Assembly: GCA_030388825.1 (NCBI GenBank) | Contig: CP128835.1 | Span: 4,123,339 to 4,187,338 of the forward strand | Direction: 5' to 3' | Origin: Rossellomorea sp. AcN35-11 | GTDB lineage: Bacteria; Bacillota; Bacilli; Bacillales; Bacillaceae_B | DNA: 64,000 nucleotides | Shown here: positions 35,418 to 44,199 of the stretch, in pieces | Layout of the letters: every line of letters starts with the position of its first letter | How positions within the stretch are numbered: position 1 is the stretch's first letter | Program-made: the position numbers and the translations under genes | The notes under the pieces: generated by a model | Seen by the model: only the letters and a program-made list of their open reading frames with translations | What the model was told of the DNA's origin: nothing | Databases searched by the model: none

Positions 35418-36350
35418 CTATCTCCTCATAAACTCAATCGTTTCCTTCATCCCCTGTTCATAAGGTGTACCCTTCACATCCCCGACTAACTCTTTCACCT
35501 TTTCACCTGATAAGATGGTAGGTTCGGAATTGATATACTGCATCTCCACGGCTTCACGCATGCTTTTCCCAGCAAAAAGGGCATAAAGGGCAAACATCGG
35601 CTTCGAAATGGAGTAGAGACTATTCCCTTCTCCTAACTGCCTTTTCAGTATGTGTTCCAGCTCGCTTCCGGTAGTGGTCCCGACAGCAGGGATATTCCAG
35701 TTGTGGCCATATGCTTCGTCCCTTAAAGCCAAGTCAACCATCGTCCTGGCACCGTCCTTTGTGTAAATAAATTCCCGGGCTACATTCTTTGGTCCTACAA
35801 ATCCGGCTTTTTTCTTTTCAAGTAACTGCTCCAATGTGTAGTGAATGTACGTATTGGTGGCGTTCGGTCCATAAAAGTCGGGGAAGTGGCAGATGAACGC
35901 GGGAACTGAGCTCTGATGGATCATGTGATTGATTTCAAGGCGGAGTTTCCCTTTCCGTGTATGGGGATGCTTTTCCCTGTCTTCCTTTAGTACATCACCG
36001 CCGCTTCGTCCATAGATATAGATATTATCCACCATAGCCAATCTGGAGCTGTTTCGTTCCGCTGCATGGAGGATATTTTCTGTAATGATTAATAATTTAT
36101 GTTTCCACGCTTCATAGGGAAGGTTGATGGCATGAAAAATGATGTCACAACCTCTTGACGCATGAACAAGCTGGTCTTTGTTTTCTGCATCACCTGCCTG
36201 GATGTCTACGAGACTGATGCCATCAAACAGCGTACCAAGCCTTTCTCTTCCTCTTGCAAATGCTGCGACCTCGATTCCCCGGCTGACCAATTCCATCACC
36301 AGGGCATATCCCATTCCGCCGGAAGCTCCCACTACCATTGCCTTTTTCAT
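35418..36350 (-). CDS. NAD(P)-dependent epimerase/dehydratase-family protein
   Basis: This 310-residue extended-SDR protein has the nucleotide loop GASGGMGYALVMEL at residues 8-21, the acidic segment after strand 3, and NIYIYGRSGG in place of the usual YxxxK region. FPDFYGPNATNTY resembles the substrate-domain segment of epimerases. The catalytic YxxxK is not clear, so it may act as a reductase or an NmrA-like regulator. It lies 53 bp after a tetR gene, with a shared operator-like sequence between them. The substrate is unknown. Confidence 0.78.
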   Translation of the reverse strand: MKKAMVVGASGGMGYALVMELVSRGIEVAAFARGRERLGTLFDGISLVDIQAGDAENKDQLVHASRGCDIIFHAINLPYEAWKHKLLIITENILHAAERNSSRLAMVDNIYIYGRSGGDVLKEDREKHPHTRKGKLRLEINHMIHQSSVPAFICHFPDFYGPNATNTYIHYTLEQLLEKKKAGFVGPKNVAREFIYTKDGARTMVDLALRDEAYGHNWNIPAVGTTTGSELEHILKRQLGEGNSLYSISKPMFALYALFAGKSMREAVEMQYINSEPTILSGEKVKELVGDVKGTPYEQGMKETIEFMRR

Positions 36351-36367
36351 AAAACCATCCCCCTCTT

Positions 36368-36383
36368 ATTAACCACTGGTCAA
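36368..36383 (-). promoter_or_regulatory. Candidate TetR operator before the dehydrogenase gene
   Basis: TTGACCAGTGGTTAAT on the minus strand is a near-perfect dyad (TTGACCA-G-TGGTTAA). It matches the site before the tetR gene at 13 of 16 or more positions. Confidence 0.6.
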
Positions 36384-36403
36384 ATAACATTAAAAAAAAT
36401 GTA

Positions 36404-36973
36404 TTACCCAATTGATTTCATAATGAAATCAACATGGGAGCGTGCCAGATTCTCTACATCTTCAAAGGTTTCATCACAATGACAATAGTGACTGACAAAG
36501 CCGTGCAACGAAAGAAATATCGACCATGTCTGCTGGATGGTGACCTCTCTGTTGCTCAGCTGTCTAAGAGCATTGGAAAATTTTTCATATGATTCATTCG
36601 GGCCATTGCTGACATAGCATTTGACTTCTTCATCAGCTAGCATGAACATCATTTCATACTGGCTCTTATAGGTCAGGCCGAATCGAATGAAAGCAAGAAG
36701 GATCCCCTTAAACTTCCCCTCGTTATCCACATCCTCACCCATCACATCATCCAGCCACTGATCTAACAGCTTAAAATCGGATTCAATCATGGCATAGAAC
36801 AAATCTGCTTTATTCTTGAAGTGATAATAGATGGAGCCGTGACTGTATCCAAGCTTTGATGCAATCTTTCTCATGGACACCTGCTGGTAGCCCTGGTTAC
36901 GAAAAAGCTCCCGTGCCGCCCCCATCACCATTTCCTTCGTCAATTCCTGTGCTACTGCTTTTCTCGGTGACAT
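36404..36973 (-). CDS. TetR/AcrR-family transcriptional regulator
   Basis: This 189-residue repressor has an N-terminal helix-turn-helix, ARELFRNQGYQQVSMRKIAS and then LGYSHGSIYYHFKNKADLFY, of classic TetR form. The C-terminal ligand domain is unremarkable. ATG 36973 gives the usual TetR N-terminus; the open frame extends 28 codons upstream. It lies before the dehydrogenase gene on the same strand. A dyad found before both genes suggests autoregulation and control of the neighbour. Confidence 0.88.
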   Translation of the reverse strand: MSPRKAVAQELTKEMVMGAARELFRNQGYQQVSMRKIASKLGYSHGSIYYHFKNKADLFYAMIESDFKLLDQWLDDVMGEDVDNEGKFKGILLAFIRFGLTYKSQYEMMFMLADEEVKCYVSNGPNESYEKFSNALRQLSNREVTIQQTWSIFLSLHGFVSHYCHCDETFEDVENLARSHVDFIMKSIG

Positions 36974-36993
36974 AATCTTACCCATCCTTTTTA

Positions 36994-37009
36994 TTGACCA
37001 GCGTTTAAT
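36994..37009 (+). promoter_or_regulatory. Candidate TetR operator in the tetR leader
   Basis: TTGACCAGCGTTTAAT lies just downstream of the -10 box of the tetR promoter, a position where a bound repressor would block transcription. It is the inverse-oriented relative of the site at 36368-36383. Confidence 0.6.
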
Positions 37010-37012
37010 TAA

Positions 37013-37042
37013 ATCATAATCGGGTGAATAAACCATTGTCAA
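37013..37042 (-). promoter_or_regulatory. SigA promoter of the tetR gene
   Basis: TTGACA (37037-37042) and TATGAT (37013-37018) are separated by 18 bp on the minus strand. Confidence 0.78.
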
Positions 37043-37056
37043 GGATTTATTTACCA

Positions 37057-37107
37057 ATTAAGAGGGACGGACCTTCCGTAAGTAAACGGAGGTCCGTCCC
37101 TCTTAAT
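37057..37107. repeat. REP-like inverted pair, long hairpin
   Basis: ATTAAGAGGGACGGACC and its 17-base complement frame an inner TCCGT/ACGGA stem, giving about 22 paired bases with one bulged T. It sits 15 bp upstream of the tetR -35 box, between divergent genes, so here it is not a simple gene-end terminator. Confidence 0.88.
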
Positions 37108-37304
37108 GGAATGCTTATCTCTGTATCCGGTCTTCACAACACAGCCTCTTTGAAATGATTCACAGGTGTCGGCAGTGTAAAAAAATTATAAGAAGAAATA
37201 TGTAAATTTATGTTAATCTAGTAATAGAGGTAAACACCTCATATTCCGTTATACGGAATAAATCTAGAACGATATTATCTTCTATATATATGAAACAGGG
37301 AGTG

Positions 37305-37658
37305 ATGAAAGTGAAATACCTTTTTGATTTTATTCTGGCACTATCTTTGAATGGCATTTCCTATTTCATTGCGAGCTTACTTCTTGGAAATGAATTACCT
37401 CTTGGGCAGGCCATTTTCATCGGTATTTCTGTTGTTTCATTAGGGGCGTTGACTGAGGCCCTGGGAGGTCCGATGTGGTTAATCGTCCTTATCCCATTTC
37501 CTGTTGGAATGGGTTTGCTTTTCTCATTTCTTAGCGTATCTGTTCCACTATGGTTCCTGACATATATCACCACTCTTGCCATATACACCGTTATACATAT
37601 ACCCATGAGTTATTTTTTCCAATTCCATTCTTTAATCCCTGCTTGGAAACTTTCTTAA
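37305..37658 (+). CDS. Small integral membrane protein
   Basis: This protein of about 117 residues has four hydrophobic segments and few charges. It contains LGALTEALGGPMWLIVLIPF in the middle. The start is uncertain: ATG 37305 is close to GGGAG, while GTG 37311 has the better 8-bp spacing. No family recognised. It is a single gene followed by a terminator hairpin. Confidence 0.6.
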   Translation: MKVKYLFDFILALSLNGISYFIASLLLGNELPLGQAIFIGISVVSLGALTEALGGPMWLIVLIPFPVGMGLLFSFLSVSVPLWFLTYITTLAIYTVIHIPMSYFFQFHSLIPAWKLS

Positions 37659-37682
37659 ATACATCGTAAGTTAACCAAATAA

Positions 37683-37727
37683 GAAAAGGATAAAGGCTCA
37701 GAGTGATTGTGAGCTTTTACCCTTTTG
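37683..37727 (+). terminator. Terminator after the small membrane protein gene
   Basis: AAAGGATAAAGGCTCA pairs imperfectly with TGAGCTTTTACCCTTT, followed by TGGTTT. Confidence 0.6.
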
Positions 37728-37823
37728 GTTTCATGAGATCGTTCAATGTTATGTAGGATGTTACTTTATGTTCTCCCCATTCGATCATTTCATTAGCACT
37801 GTCAAATTTCCCCACAGACGCTC

Positions 37824-38603
37824 CTACTTTCCCAAAAATCCCCCTTCGGATTTGATCAGCTGTCCCGTAATCCATTCCGAATCTTCACTGGCGAGGAACT
37901 TGATCAGCTTTGCGGCATCTTCCGGCTTCCCAATACGCCCTGTAGGGAATAGAGGGAGTAGATGATCCCGGATCTCTTCATTGATCCAGCCTGAATCGGT
38001 TGGACCCGGATCAACGGCATTCACCGTGATGCCGATTGGCGCGAGGCCGACGGATAATGGTTCCGTGACGGCGATCAGCATGCCTTTTGATGCGATGTAG
38101 GCGAGATTATTGGGATCGGGTCCCTTGGATACCATATGGATGACCCTGCCGCCCTTTCCTTGAGGGAAGGCCTTCCCGAACCTTCTCGCAAACTCCATTG
38201 TCAGCATCAGTGTTCCGCTGTTGTTCACTTGATAATGCTGATCAAGGATCTCTTTCGTCAATGTATGAAAATTGGACGGGGATTCAAATGTGGCGTTGTT
38301 CACTAAGATGGACGGAGAACCCAATATTTCTTCCACTCGATCCATCAAGAGGTCCGGTGAGGCTTCATCACTCAAATCCACTTCCAAATGGGCGGCACGG
38401 ACCCCCATGCTGATTAATTTTTCACACAGCCTATCCGGAAACCCTCGTTCCGCCCCGTTCCCACTCTCTTCATCAAAAGGAGACCAGTGGGTGAAGAAGA
38501 TATCCGCTCCAGCTCCGGCAAGGGAACGGCAAATCGCTGCCCCGATTCCTTCCCACCGGCTTGTCCCTGTTACAATGGCTATTTTCCCTTTTAAATTGGT
38601 CAT
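37824..38603 (-). CDS. Short-chain dehydrogenase/reductase
   Basis: This 259-residue classical SDR has the cofactor loop VTGTSRWEGIGAAI (an insertion in the usual TGxxxGIG), LVNNA at about residue 100, the catalytic Tyr-Lys in AYIASKGML and the VNAVDPGPTDSGW segment after it. It reduces or oxidises an unknown alcohol or ketone with NAD(P). ATG 38603 has GGAGG eight bases upstream. It follows the VOC-protein gene by about 20 bp and may share its transcript. Confidence 0.85.
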   Translation of the reverse strand: MTNLKGKIAIVTGTSRWEGIGAAICRSLAGAGADIFFTHWSPFDEESGNGAERGFPDRLCEKLISMGVRAAHLEVDLSDEASPDLLMDRVEEILGSPSILVNNATFESPSNFHTLTKEILDQHYQVNNSGTLMLTMEFARRFGKAFPQGKGGRVIHMVSKGPDPNNLAYIASKGMLIAVTEPLSVGLAPIGITVNAVDPGPTDSGWINEEIRDHLLPLFPTGRIGKPEDAAKLIKFLASEDSEWITGQLIKSEGGFLGK

Positions 38604-38624
38604 TTCATTTACCTCCATGGCAGA

Positions 38625-38978
38625 TCACAAATTTTCGTAAATTTCAATCAGAGTCCCCTCAGGATCCCGGAAGTGGGCGACCTTTAATCCCCAGTCGACC
38701 TTCTCCATGGGGAGGGTGATAAACGTCACCATTCCCTTCAATTTTTCATACGTTTCTTCCACGTTTTCCACTTTAAGGACGAGGGCGAACCGGTCCGTCC
38801 GCCGAGGTTCGGAAAAGGTCTCCTGGTCAAGGGCATCCTCCATCCGTTTCCTGTCGAATATCCCCAATTCCATATGACCGACCTTGAATTGACCGTACAA
38901 AGACGTTTCATCTCCCCAGGAGACCTCAAAGCCGAGGACATCCCGGTAAAAGAGGAAACACTCCCTATAGTCATTCAC
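38625..38978 (-). CDS. VOC (glyoxalase/bleomycin-resistance) protein, start uncertain
   Basis: The GTG at 38978 gives 117 residues of the VOC fold, with ALVLKVENVEETYEKL and the C-terminal HFRDPEGTLIEIYEN. The frame continues upstream with ELTHTRLLVNDY, which looks like the missing first strand. No ATG, GTG or TTG is in frame there. A GGAGG box at 39013-39017 would suit an ATC at 39005 or ATT at 39011. A rare start codon or a sequence error is therefore likely, and the real protein is about nine to eleven residues longer. Confidence 0.72.
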   Translation of the reverse strand: MNDYRECFLFYRDVLGFEVSWGDETSLYGQFKVGHMELGIFDRKRMEDALDQETFSEPRRTDRFALVLKVENVEETYEKLKGMVTFITLPMEKVDWGLKVAHFRDPEGTLIEIYENL

Positions 38979-39123
38979 CAGTAATCTAGTATGTGTGAGT
39001 TCGATTTCAATCCCTCCCTGTTTACCTCAATTCTAATAGACGAATAGGATATAGTAGAGCCCGCTGGCCAGGGAAAAACGATAATGGATCATTGCCAATT
39101 CCATGCCCTGACCATTTTGACCC

Positions 39124-39309
39124 TCACTGCCCCGTCCCATTCCCAGAATCCCGGCCGCCTCCCATTGTGTAGTTACGGTCCTCTCCAGGCCTGGCACCAG
39201 GATTTATCCCCTGCACATGTTGATTGTTCCGTCTCTTCTTTCGTCGAAGATCAATCAGTAAAGAAAAGAGTAAAATCCCTGCAATCATGATCACAAACCA
39301 CCACATCAT
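39124..39309 (-). CDS. Small single-pass membrane protein
   Basis: This 61-residue protein has one N-terminal transmembrane helix (WWFVIMIAGILLFSLLIDL), a basic stretch RRKKRRNN and a flexible Gly-rich tail. AAGGGG lies eight bases before the ATG. No family recognised, but the layout and RBS support a real gene. Confidence 0.6.
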   Translation of the reverse strand: MMWWFVIMIAGILLFSLLIDLRRKKRRNNQHVQGINPGARPGEDRNYTMGGGRDSGNGTGQ

Positions 39310-39395
39310 TCATCACCCCTTCTACAGTGTATGATCTGCCGTTCGTTTGATCACCTGATTCACCTTGTAGATCTTTACCAACAACCCTCCTTTAT

Positions 39396-39827
39396 TTAAA
39401 ATTCGATGTAGAATGGATGGGCTGAATCATCCAGACAATACTCGATCCGTTCCCTGAAATTCTTCCAGGTCACCATTTCCAACGCTTGTTCTATGGGAAA
39501 GAATCCGACTTCCAGGCTTTCTGAAGAAGTTGTCGGCTGTCCTCCAATCGCTTTAGCTAAAAACAGGGTGTTACAAATAGATCGATTTACATTCTGGAAT
39601 ACACCGCAAAATTTCACTACTTCGATGTCGATTCCGCTTTCTTCCTTCGTCTCCCTTATAGCTGCTTCTTTCAGGGATTCTCCTTCCTCCACCTGCCCTC
39701 CAGGCATTTCCCAGCCTCTGCGTGGACCTTTTATCAACAACATTTCCTTGTGGTCATTGATCACCACAGTCGCTGCCGAAACAATATGTTTAGGCGGTAC
39801 ATACACACTTTTTCCTTGAGATAGCAT
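39396..39827 (-). CDS. Nudix hydrolase
   Basis: This 143-residue protein has a complete Nudix box GGQVEEGESLKEAAIRETKE followed by ESGI, with the catalytic RExxEE. The preceding GWEMPGG is typical. It hydrolyses a nucleoside-diphosphate-linked compound; the substrate is not predictable. ATG 39827 has GGAGG seven bases upstream. Confidence 0.88.
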   Translation of the reverse strand: MLSQGKSVYVPPKHIVSAATVVINDHKEMLLIKGPRRGWEMPGGQVEEGESLKEAAIRETKEESGIDIEVVKFCGVFQNVNRSICNTLFLAKAIGGQPTTSSESLEVGFFPIEQALEMVTWKNFRERIEYCLDDSAHPFYIEF

Positions 39828-40042
39828 ACACATTCCTCCGATTGGTTTGTACAATTCACCCATGTCTATGAAGAGAATTACCAACTATTTTACCATAATA
39901 TTCTAAAAATTATCTCAAAAAATGGATGAAAGGTGTGTCTCTTACCCCCACCTATCATCCAAACCAATCCCTTATCATACGCTGCAAAGGCCTTGAACAC
40001 CTCTTGGTGAAAAAGGCCGGATAACCTTCACATCTCAGGAAA

Positions 40043-40426
40043 TCATGGGGCCTTCACAAGTTCCAATAATTCTTCCATACTACCTGAACATATTTCCACC
40101 TCGGGTAAATGATAAAAGGTGGTGGTACTGGCGAAATCATGTACTTCATTATCCGATGAATAAAGGATTACCCGTTTGTCGAGGGCGATGGCCATCCCCA
40201 ATTCAACATGACTCCCTTTCCCACCTGGTAGCAGGACGATGACAATATGGGAATGAATGATTCCGTCCTTTTCTTTTTGTCCTATGTATCTCAGATCCTC
40301 AAATGTCGAAGCTCGTTCATTAACCGTCCAATCATATGTATGGATGTGTCCTTCCATTTTTAACGCTTCACTTACGTAGCGTACTCTATCCTTATTACTG
40401 AAGCCGGAAGCAATATAAAAATTCAT
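40043..40426 (-). CDS. Nucleoside 2-deoxyribosyltransferase-like protein
   Basis: This 127-residue protein matches the PF05014 fold: MNFYIASGFSNKDRV at the N-terminus and LLPGGKGSHVELGMAIA near residues 65-81. The Glu in the latter corresponds to the catalytic nucleophile. Family members exchange nucleobases on deoxyribose or hydrolyse nucleotides. It is a single gene. Confidence 0.78.
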   Translation of the reverse strand: MNFYIASGFSNKDRVRYVSEALKMEGHIHTYDWTVNERASTFEDLRYIGQKEKDGIIHSHIVIVLLPGGKGSHVELGMAIALDKRVILYSSDNEVHDFASTTTFYHLPEVEICSGSMEELLELVKAP

Positions 40427-40667
40427 CTATATCCCCCTTTTGCCTATTTTCAACGCCTGGACTCCATGTGCCCGGCTGCCCCCTCCAGGCATCCTGCTGA
40501 TGCTTGTCATTCAAACCCTATATTAACATAAATTCCCTCTTACCCTTATTAATTCATCTGCAAGGTCCGTCCCTCTCCTTTTCGATGTGCTCTCCATCGT
40601 TTCGTGATGGCGGTTTCGGGGAATAGATGGTTATGCTTCTTAGACTGACACGGGAGGAGGAATGTGA
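40427..40667. other. Intergenic region with one REP-like copy
   Basis: It contains AAGGTCCGTCCCTC at 40562-40575 and otherwise no gene or clear promoter. Confidence 0.45.
40562..40575 (+). repeat. REP-like element, single copy
   Basis: An exact AGGTCCGTCCCT core without a visible inverted partner. Confidence 0.8.
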
Positions 40668-40787
40668 ATGATTGGCGAAACAGGTAATGTGTTATTTCTA
40701 GGGATTCCCATGTCGATCATTTTGATATTGATTATCTCGACGATCCTTTTCTTCAGGAGAAAATCCAGGAAGGATAGGCGTTTTTAA
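40668..40787 (+). CDS. Very small membrane protein (39 residues)
   Basis: ATG 40668 is preceded by GGGAGGAGGAATGTGA, an excellent ribosome-binding site. The 39-residue product is one transmembrane helix (SIILILIISTILFFRR) with a basic tail RRKSRKDRRF. A strong terminator follows within 25 bp. It resembles small membrane peptides of Bacillus generally, but I recognise no family. Confidence 0.65.
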   Translation: MIGETGNVLFLGIPMSIILILIISTILFFRRKSRKDRRF

Positions 40788-40805
40788 GTTGAAACGATAA
40801 AATAA

Positions 40806-40855
40806 AAAGGAAGCGGGAGTGTCAGTGAAAACTGACACTCCCGCTTCTCTTTTTA
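40806..40855. terminator. Bidirectional terminator
   Basis: A 17-bp perfect stem (40810-40826 with 40831-40847), loop GAAA and T tracts on both sides serve the small membrane gene and the fasciclin gene. Confidence 0.9.
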
Positions 40856-40871
40856 TGCTGGCATTAACAGC

Positions 40872-41372
40872 CTACGGCAACAGCACTTCATCAATGACGT
40901 GAATCACACCATTGGAAGCCTCGATGTCTGCCTGAACGACATTTGCATTGTTTACACGAACGGGATCAAGGGAGATATCCACGGTTTTCTTCGCAAGGGT
41001 TTCAGCCTTCATGCCATCTTTCAAATCCGTTGAAAGGACTTTCCCAGACACTACGTGGTACAGAAGAATGTCCTTCAAGTCTTCCCTCGCTAATAATTCT
41101 TCTGCAGTGATCCCCAGTTTCTTCAAGAGCTTTTCAAAAGCCGCATCGGTTGGAGCAAATACCGTAAAGGGCCCTTCCCCTTTCAGAGTATCAACCAATC
41201 CTGCTTTCTCCAAAGCTGCTGCAAGGGTTTTGAATTGGCCTGCCTCTACCGCCGTATCAACGATATCCTTTTTGCCTGCAGGTGCCTGACCGTCTTCAGC
41301 AGCCCCTGCCCCACTTGAAACGGACAGGAACATCATGAGTGCCATCAAGATGAATCCAACTGTTTTTTTCAT
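40872..41372 (-). CDS. Secreted fasciclin (FAS1) domain protein
   Basis: This 166-residue protein has a signal peptide ([20 protein letters not shown]) and a single FAS1 domain. Its H1 box reads [16 protein letters not shown], then [10 protein letters not shown], ending [15 protein letters not shown]1 domains mediate adhesion or matrix contacts. AGGAGG lies upstream of the ATG. It is a single gene. Confidence 0.9.
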   Translation of the reverse strand: MKKTVGFILMALMMFLSVSSGAGAAEDGQAPAGKKDIVDTAVEAGQFKTLAAALEKAGLVDTLKGEGPFTVFAPTDAAFEKLLKKLGITAEELLAREDLKDILLYHVVSGKVLSTDLKDGMKAETLAKKTVDISLDPVRVNNANVVQADIEASNGVIHVIDEVLLP

Positions 41373-41480
41373 CGTCCTACCTCCTGAAATTAGTATGTAA
41401 ACTGGTGTTTACTCAAAAGGTAGTATGTGTTGTATAAGCAGGATTATCCATTTTTGGATAAGGTTTTTGTCTTTCATTAT

Positions 41481-41723
41481 TTACATCGAACGGTGAATGG
41501 CTTCATTCGCTTTGTGGGCAGCTTCATTCGGAACATATAGTTGATACGTGGTGGCGAACCCATATCCTCCGCCTTCCCCGCCTCCAGAACTGATCGTTTT
41601 GGTTTGATGTTTGATCCCACTATTCACCAGCCTTCCTTTGATTGTGGAGTATTCCCCGACATCTTGAGTGGAGTAAACCAGCTCCCACCTCATGAATAAT
41701 CGCTTCAATATGTTTTCAAACAT
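41481..41723 (-). CDS. Small hypothetical protein (DUF2007-like)
   Basis: This 80-residue protein has the pattern WELVYSTQDVGEYSTIKGRL and a C-terminal YQLYVPNEAAHKANEAI, which resembles DUF2007 putative signal proteins. A Gly-rich loop lies between. ATG 41723 has GAGGAGG upstream. The family assignment is tentative. Confidence 0.55.
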   Translation of the reverse strand: MFENILKRLFMRWELVYSTQDVGEYSTIKGRLVNSGIKHQTKTISSGGGEGGGYGFATTYQLYVPNEAAHKANEAIHRSM

Positions 41724-41772
41724 TTCCACCGCCTCCTCATCCCTCAATCACGATTCAGAATCCCCCCTGACC

Positions 41773-41985
41773 TTATTGGACAGATCTTGTCTTTTCCTCA
41801 TTCTTCTTTTTCTGGGCTTGCCAAGTGTAGATCATCCCTGTCACCCCTGCCGACATGCTTACCACAAAGCTCCACATCACATATCGCCATTCCCCTGTTA
41901 TAAGTGCCACCCCGATGAAGAACACCAGCTGGCCCACCAGGGCAAACCACGAGGCAATCCAGGCCAATGTAAGATTTTGTTTCAT
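41773..41985 (-). CDS. Small two-helix membrane protein
   Basis: This 70-residue protein has two transmembrane helices and a charged C-terminal tail (KKKNEEKTRSVQ). ATG 41985 has GGAGGGG seven bases upstream. No family recognised. Confidence 0.6.
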   Translation of the reverse strand: MKQNLTLAWIASWFALVGQLVFFIGVALITGEWRYVMWSFVVSMSAGVTGMIYTWQAQKKKNEEKTRSVQ

Positions 41986-42105
41986 CTTTACCCCTCCGTT
42001 CTTATTACCAATTATTTCAAAGTGTTTCATCGAACTCAATCAATATTTTCAAAGTTTTAAAGCTTACACTCCCGTCACCATATATAATAGGAATGGGTGA
42101 TCAAG

Positions 42106-43372
42106 ATGAAACGCATTCATTACAGTTGGATCATATTAACCATTTCCTTTTTTTCCATCATAGCAGCCGGGATTGTCCGTTCTTCGTCGGGCGTATTTAT
42201 CGAGCCTTTCGAAGGTGAATTCGGATGGAATCGCTCCACCATTTCCCTTGCCTTTGCCGTGGGCTTGTTTTTGTACGGGTTTTCAGGTCCTTTTATGGCA
42301 GCGTTGATCGAAGTGCTTGGATTGAAAAAGATGATGATCCTATCCATGGGAACGTTGGTTACAGGCGCTACCCTTACGCTTGCAATGGAAGAACCGTGGC
42401 AATTGATTCTGATTTGGGGAATCATCATCGGGCTTGGTTCCTCCCTGTTCTTAACGGTGCTGAGCCCGTATGTGGCAAATCGATGGTTCGTGAAACGGCG
42501 GGGTCTGGCAGTCGGGATTCTGACAGCAAGTACGGCCACGGGACAGCTGATCCTGCTCCCCGTCCTGGCGGTATTGATTGAAGGTCATTCATGGCGCTGG
42601 GCTATGAACCTCATCATCATCCTGAGCGTCATCATGTTACTCATCATTGTGTTCTTTATGAAAGAATCTCCTAAAGAATTGGGCATATCCCCCTATGGAA
42701 GTGATGAAGGAACCGAAGAAAGCGGGGAAACCGGGAAGAAGAATCCCATCGTGTTGGCGTTCAACGGTCTTTTTCTTGCCGTTAAAGCCAAGGAGTTTTG
42801 GCTTCTCGCAGGAAGCTTTTTCATCTGCGGGTTATCAACGAGTGGATTGATTGGTACGCATTTTGTTTCCTACTGCCTAAGCTACGGGATTCCTCTCGTT
42901 ACTGCCGCTTCACTCCTTTCATTCATGGGCATATTCGACCTGGTCGGCACCACCTTATCCGGATGGTTGTCGGACCGTTTCGATAATCGGTGGCTATTGT
43001 TTTGGTATTATGCCTTAAGAGGGGGGATCCCTTGTGCTGCTTCCCTTTGCTCTGTCAGAAGGATCTTTGCCGCTACTCATTCTTTTCACTGTATTTTACG
43101 GACTGGATTGGATTGCCACGGTCCCTCCTACAGTCAACATCTCGAGGCAAATCTTCGGAGTCGCCAAAAGCGGGATCATTTACGGCTGGATTTTCGCCGC
43201 TCATCAGGCTGGCGCTGCCGTTGCAGCATACGGAGGCGGAGTGATCTTCAATCGAACCAACTCCTACACATCCGCCTTCCTCCTCGCAGGGGTATTCTGT
43301 ATCCTCGCCAGCCTCTTTGTCATCATCATCAAAAAAGACGCAGGGGTGGAAAAAGAGGGACGGACCTCTTGA
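42106..43372 (+). pseudogene. MFS transporter (OFA/monocarboxylate-like), frameshifted
   Basis: The first 306 or so residues are a 12-helix MFS carrier with the family loop GLAVGILTASTATGQ. The frame is lost at a six-G run (43021-43026). With five G it continues GGSLVLLPFALSEGS, then YGLDWIATVPPTVNISRQIF and IYGWIFAAHQAGAA, giving 421 residues. The repaired protein ends KDAGVEKEGRTS, where EGRTS and the stop are encoded by a REP-like repeat. It resembles oxalate/formate-antiporter-type MFS proteins. The substrate is unknown. ATG 42106 was taken as start; GTG 42097 is an alternative. Confidence 0.82.
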
Positions 43373-43406
43373 AGAACATCAGCAACCGGTTATGAGGTCC
43401 GTCCCT
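43355..43406. repeat. REP-like inverted pair overlapping the MFS stop codon
   Basis: GAGGGACGGACCTC (43355-43368) and GAGGTCCGTCCCT (43394-43406) can pair around a 25-base loop. The left arm lies inside the coding sequence and encodes the last residues of the MFS protein. Confidence 0.85.
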
Positions 43407-43410
43407 GAAA

Positions 43411-43452
43411 AAGAAGCTCCTTCGTCATTTCCAAGGACGAAGGAGCTTTCTA
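43411..43452 (-). terminator. Terminator of the small YfhD-like gene
   Basis: A 14-bp stem GAAGCTCCTTCGTC and its complement is followed by TTTTTC on the minus strand, directly after the gene. It may also work on the + strand. Confidence 0.8.
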
Positions 43453-43456
43453 TTTC

Positions 43457-43579
43457 TCATTTGTTCTTTCTTTCCTGGGCCTTGATGGATACTTTCTCAA
43501 GTCCGTTTTGGGCGAATTCTACATCAGACTTTGGCATCGCTTGATTGTTTTTAAGATCTTTGTTTTTCTGTTTAGACAT
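43457..43579 (-). CDS. Small charged protein (YfhD-like)
   Basis: This 40-residue hydrophilic protein starts MSKQKNKDLKNN and contains MPKSDVEFAQ and a KAQERKNK tail, which resembles YfhD-type small proteins of Bacillus. GGGGTGG lies seven bases before the ATG. It is followed by a strong terminator. The similarity is short, so the family is tentative. Confidence 0.6.
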   Translation of the reverse strand: MSKQKNKDLKNNQAMPKSDVEFAQNGLEKVSIKAQERKNK

Positions 43580-43712
43580 TCTTTCACCACCCCATTTCGT
43601 TGTATTTATATCGTGCACAAGGAAGACCATAAATATGAAGGATCTACTATTTTTGTTTAAACGAAAAAAGCCGACTCCAAAAGGAACCGACTTGTGATGC
43701 AGATGATCAATG

Positions 43713-44093
43713 TTAAAAAATCCCGTTCTCATTCGGTGAATCCTCTGGGACTGCCTGTCCGACATCCCACAATTCAACGATGCGTTCACCCTGGAACCGG
43801 AAGAGATGGACAACGGCGAATCCCGGGTCCTCAGGATGCTGCCTGATATGTGAGTGAACGGCAACGGTATCTCCGTCTTCCATGGCATGCTTGACTTCCA
43901 GTATCTTGTCAGGGTTTTGACGTGCATCTTCTTCCATGGCTGTCATAAGTGATTCCACATCACCTTGGAAATACGGGTTATGGTGAGTAAGTCCCGATCC
44001 CCCATGCTTCAAAAACGCTTCCCTCACTTTCCCTGAAGCGACAAGCTGCAGAAATGAGACTGCTTTTTCTTTGAGTCCTGTTAAACCATCCAT
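43713..44093 (-). CDS. SnoaL/NTF2-like protein
   Basis: This 126-residue protein has the NTF2-like cone fold pattern: LVASGKVREAFLKHGG, HHNPYFQGD, and AVVHLFRFQGERIVELWDVG near the end. Members are small-molecule isomerases, cyclases or of unknown function. GGAGAGG lies upstream of the ATG. Confidence 0.8.
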   Translation of the reverse strand: MDGLTGLKEKAVSFLQLVASGKVREAFLKHGGSGLTHHNPYFQGDVESLMTAMEEDARQNPDKILEVKHAMEDGDTVAVHSHIRQHPEDPGFAVVHLFRFQGERIVELWDVGQAVPEDSPNENGIF

Positions 44094-44199
44094 CTAGATC
44101 ATCCTCTCCATTATCTATAGTTTCATTGTAAAGGAAAGAGATCGTTTAGACGAGCACTATGACATATGGAAACAGACTTCCACCATTCATTGGGGTTGG

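Noticed and set aside
37037..37042. AAACCATTGTCAA as a third TetR operator
   Set aside because: It only partly matches the dyad and overlaps the -35 box TTGACA, which explains the similarity.
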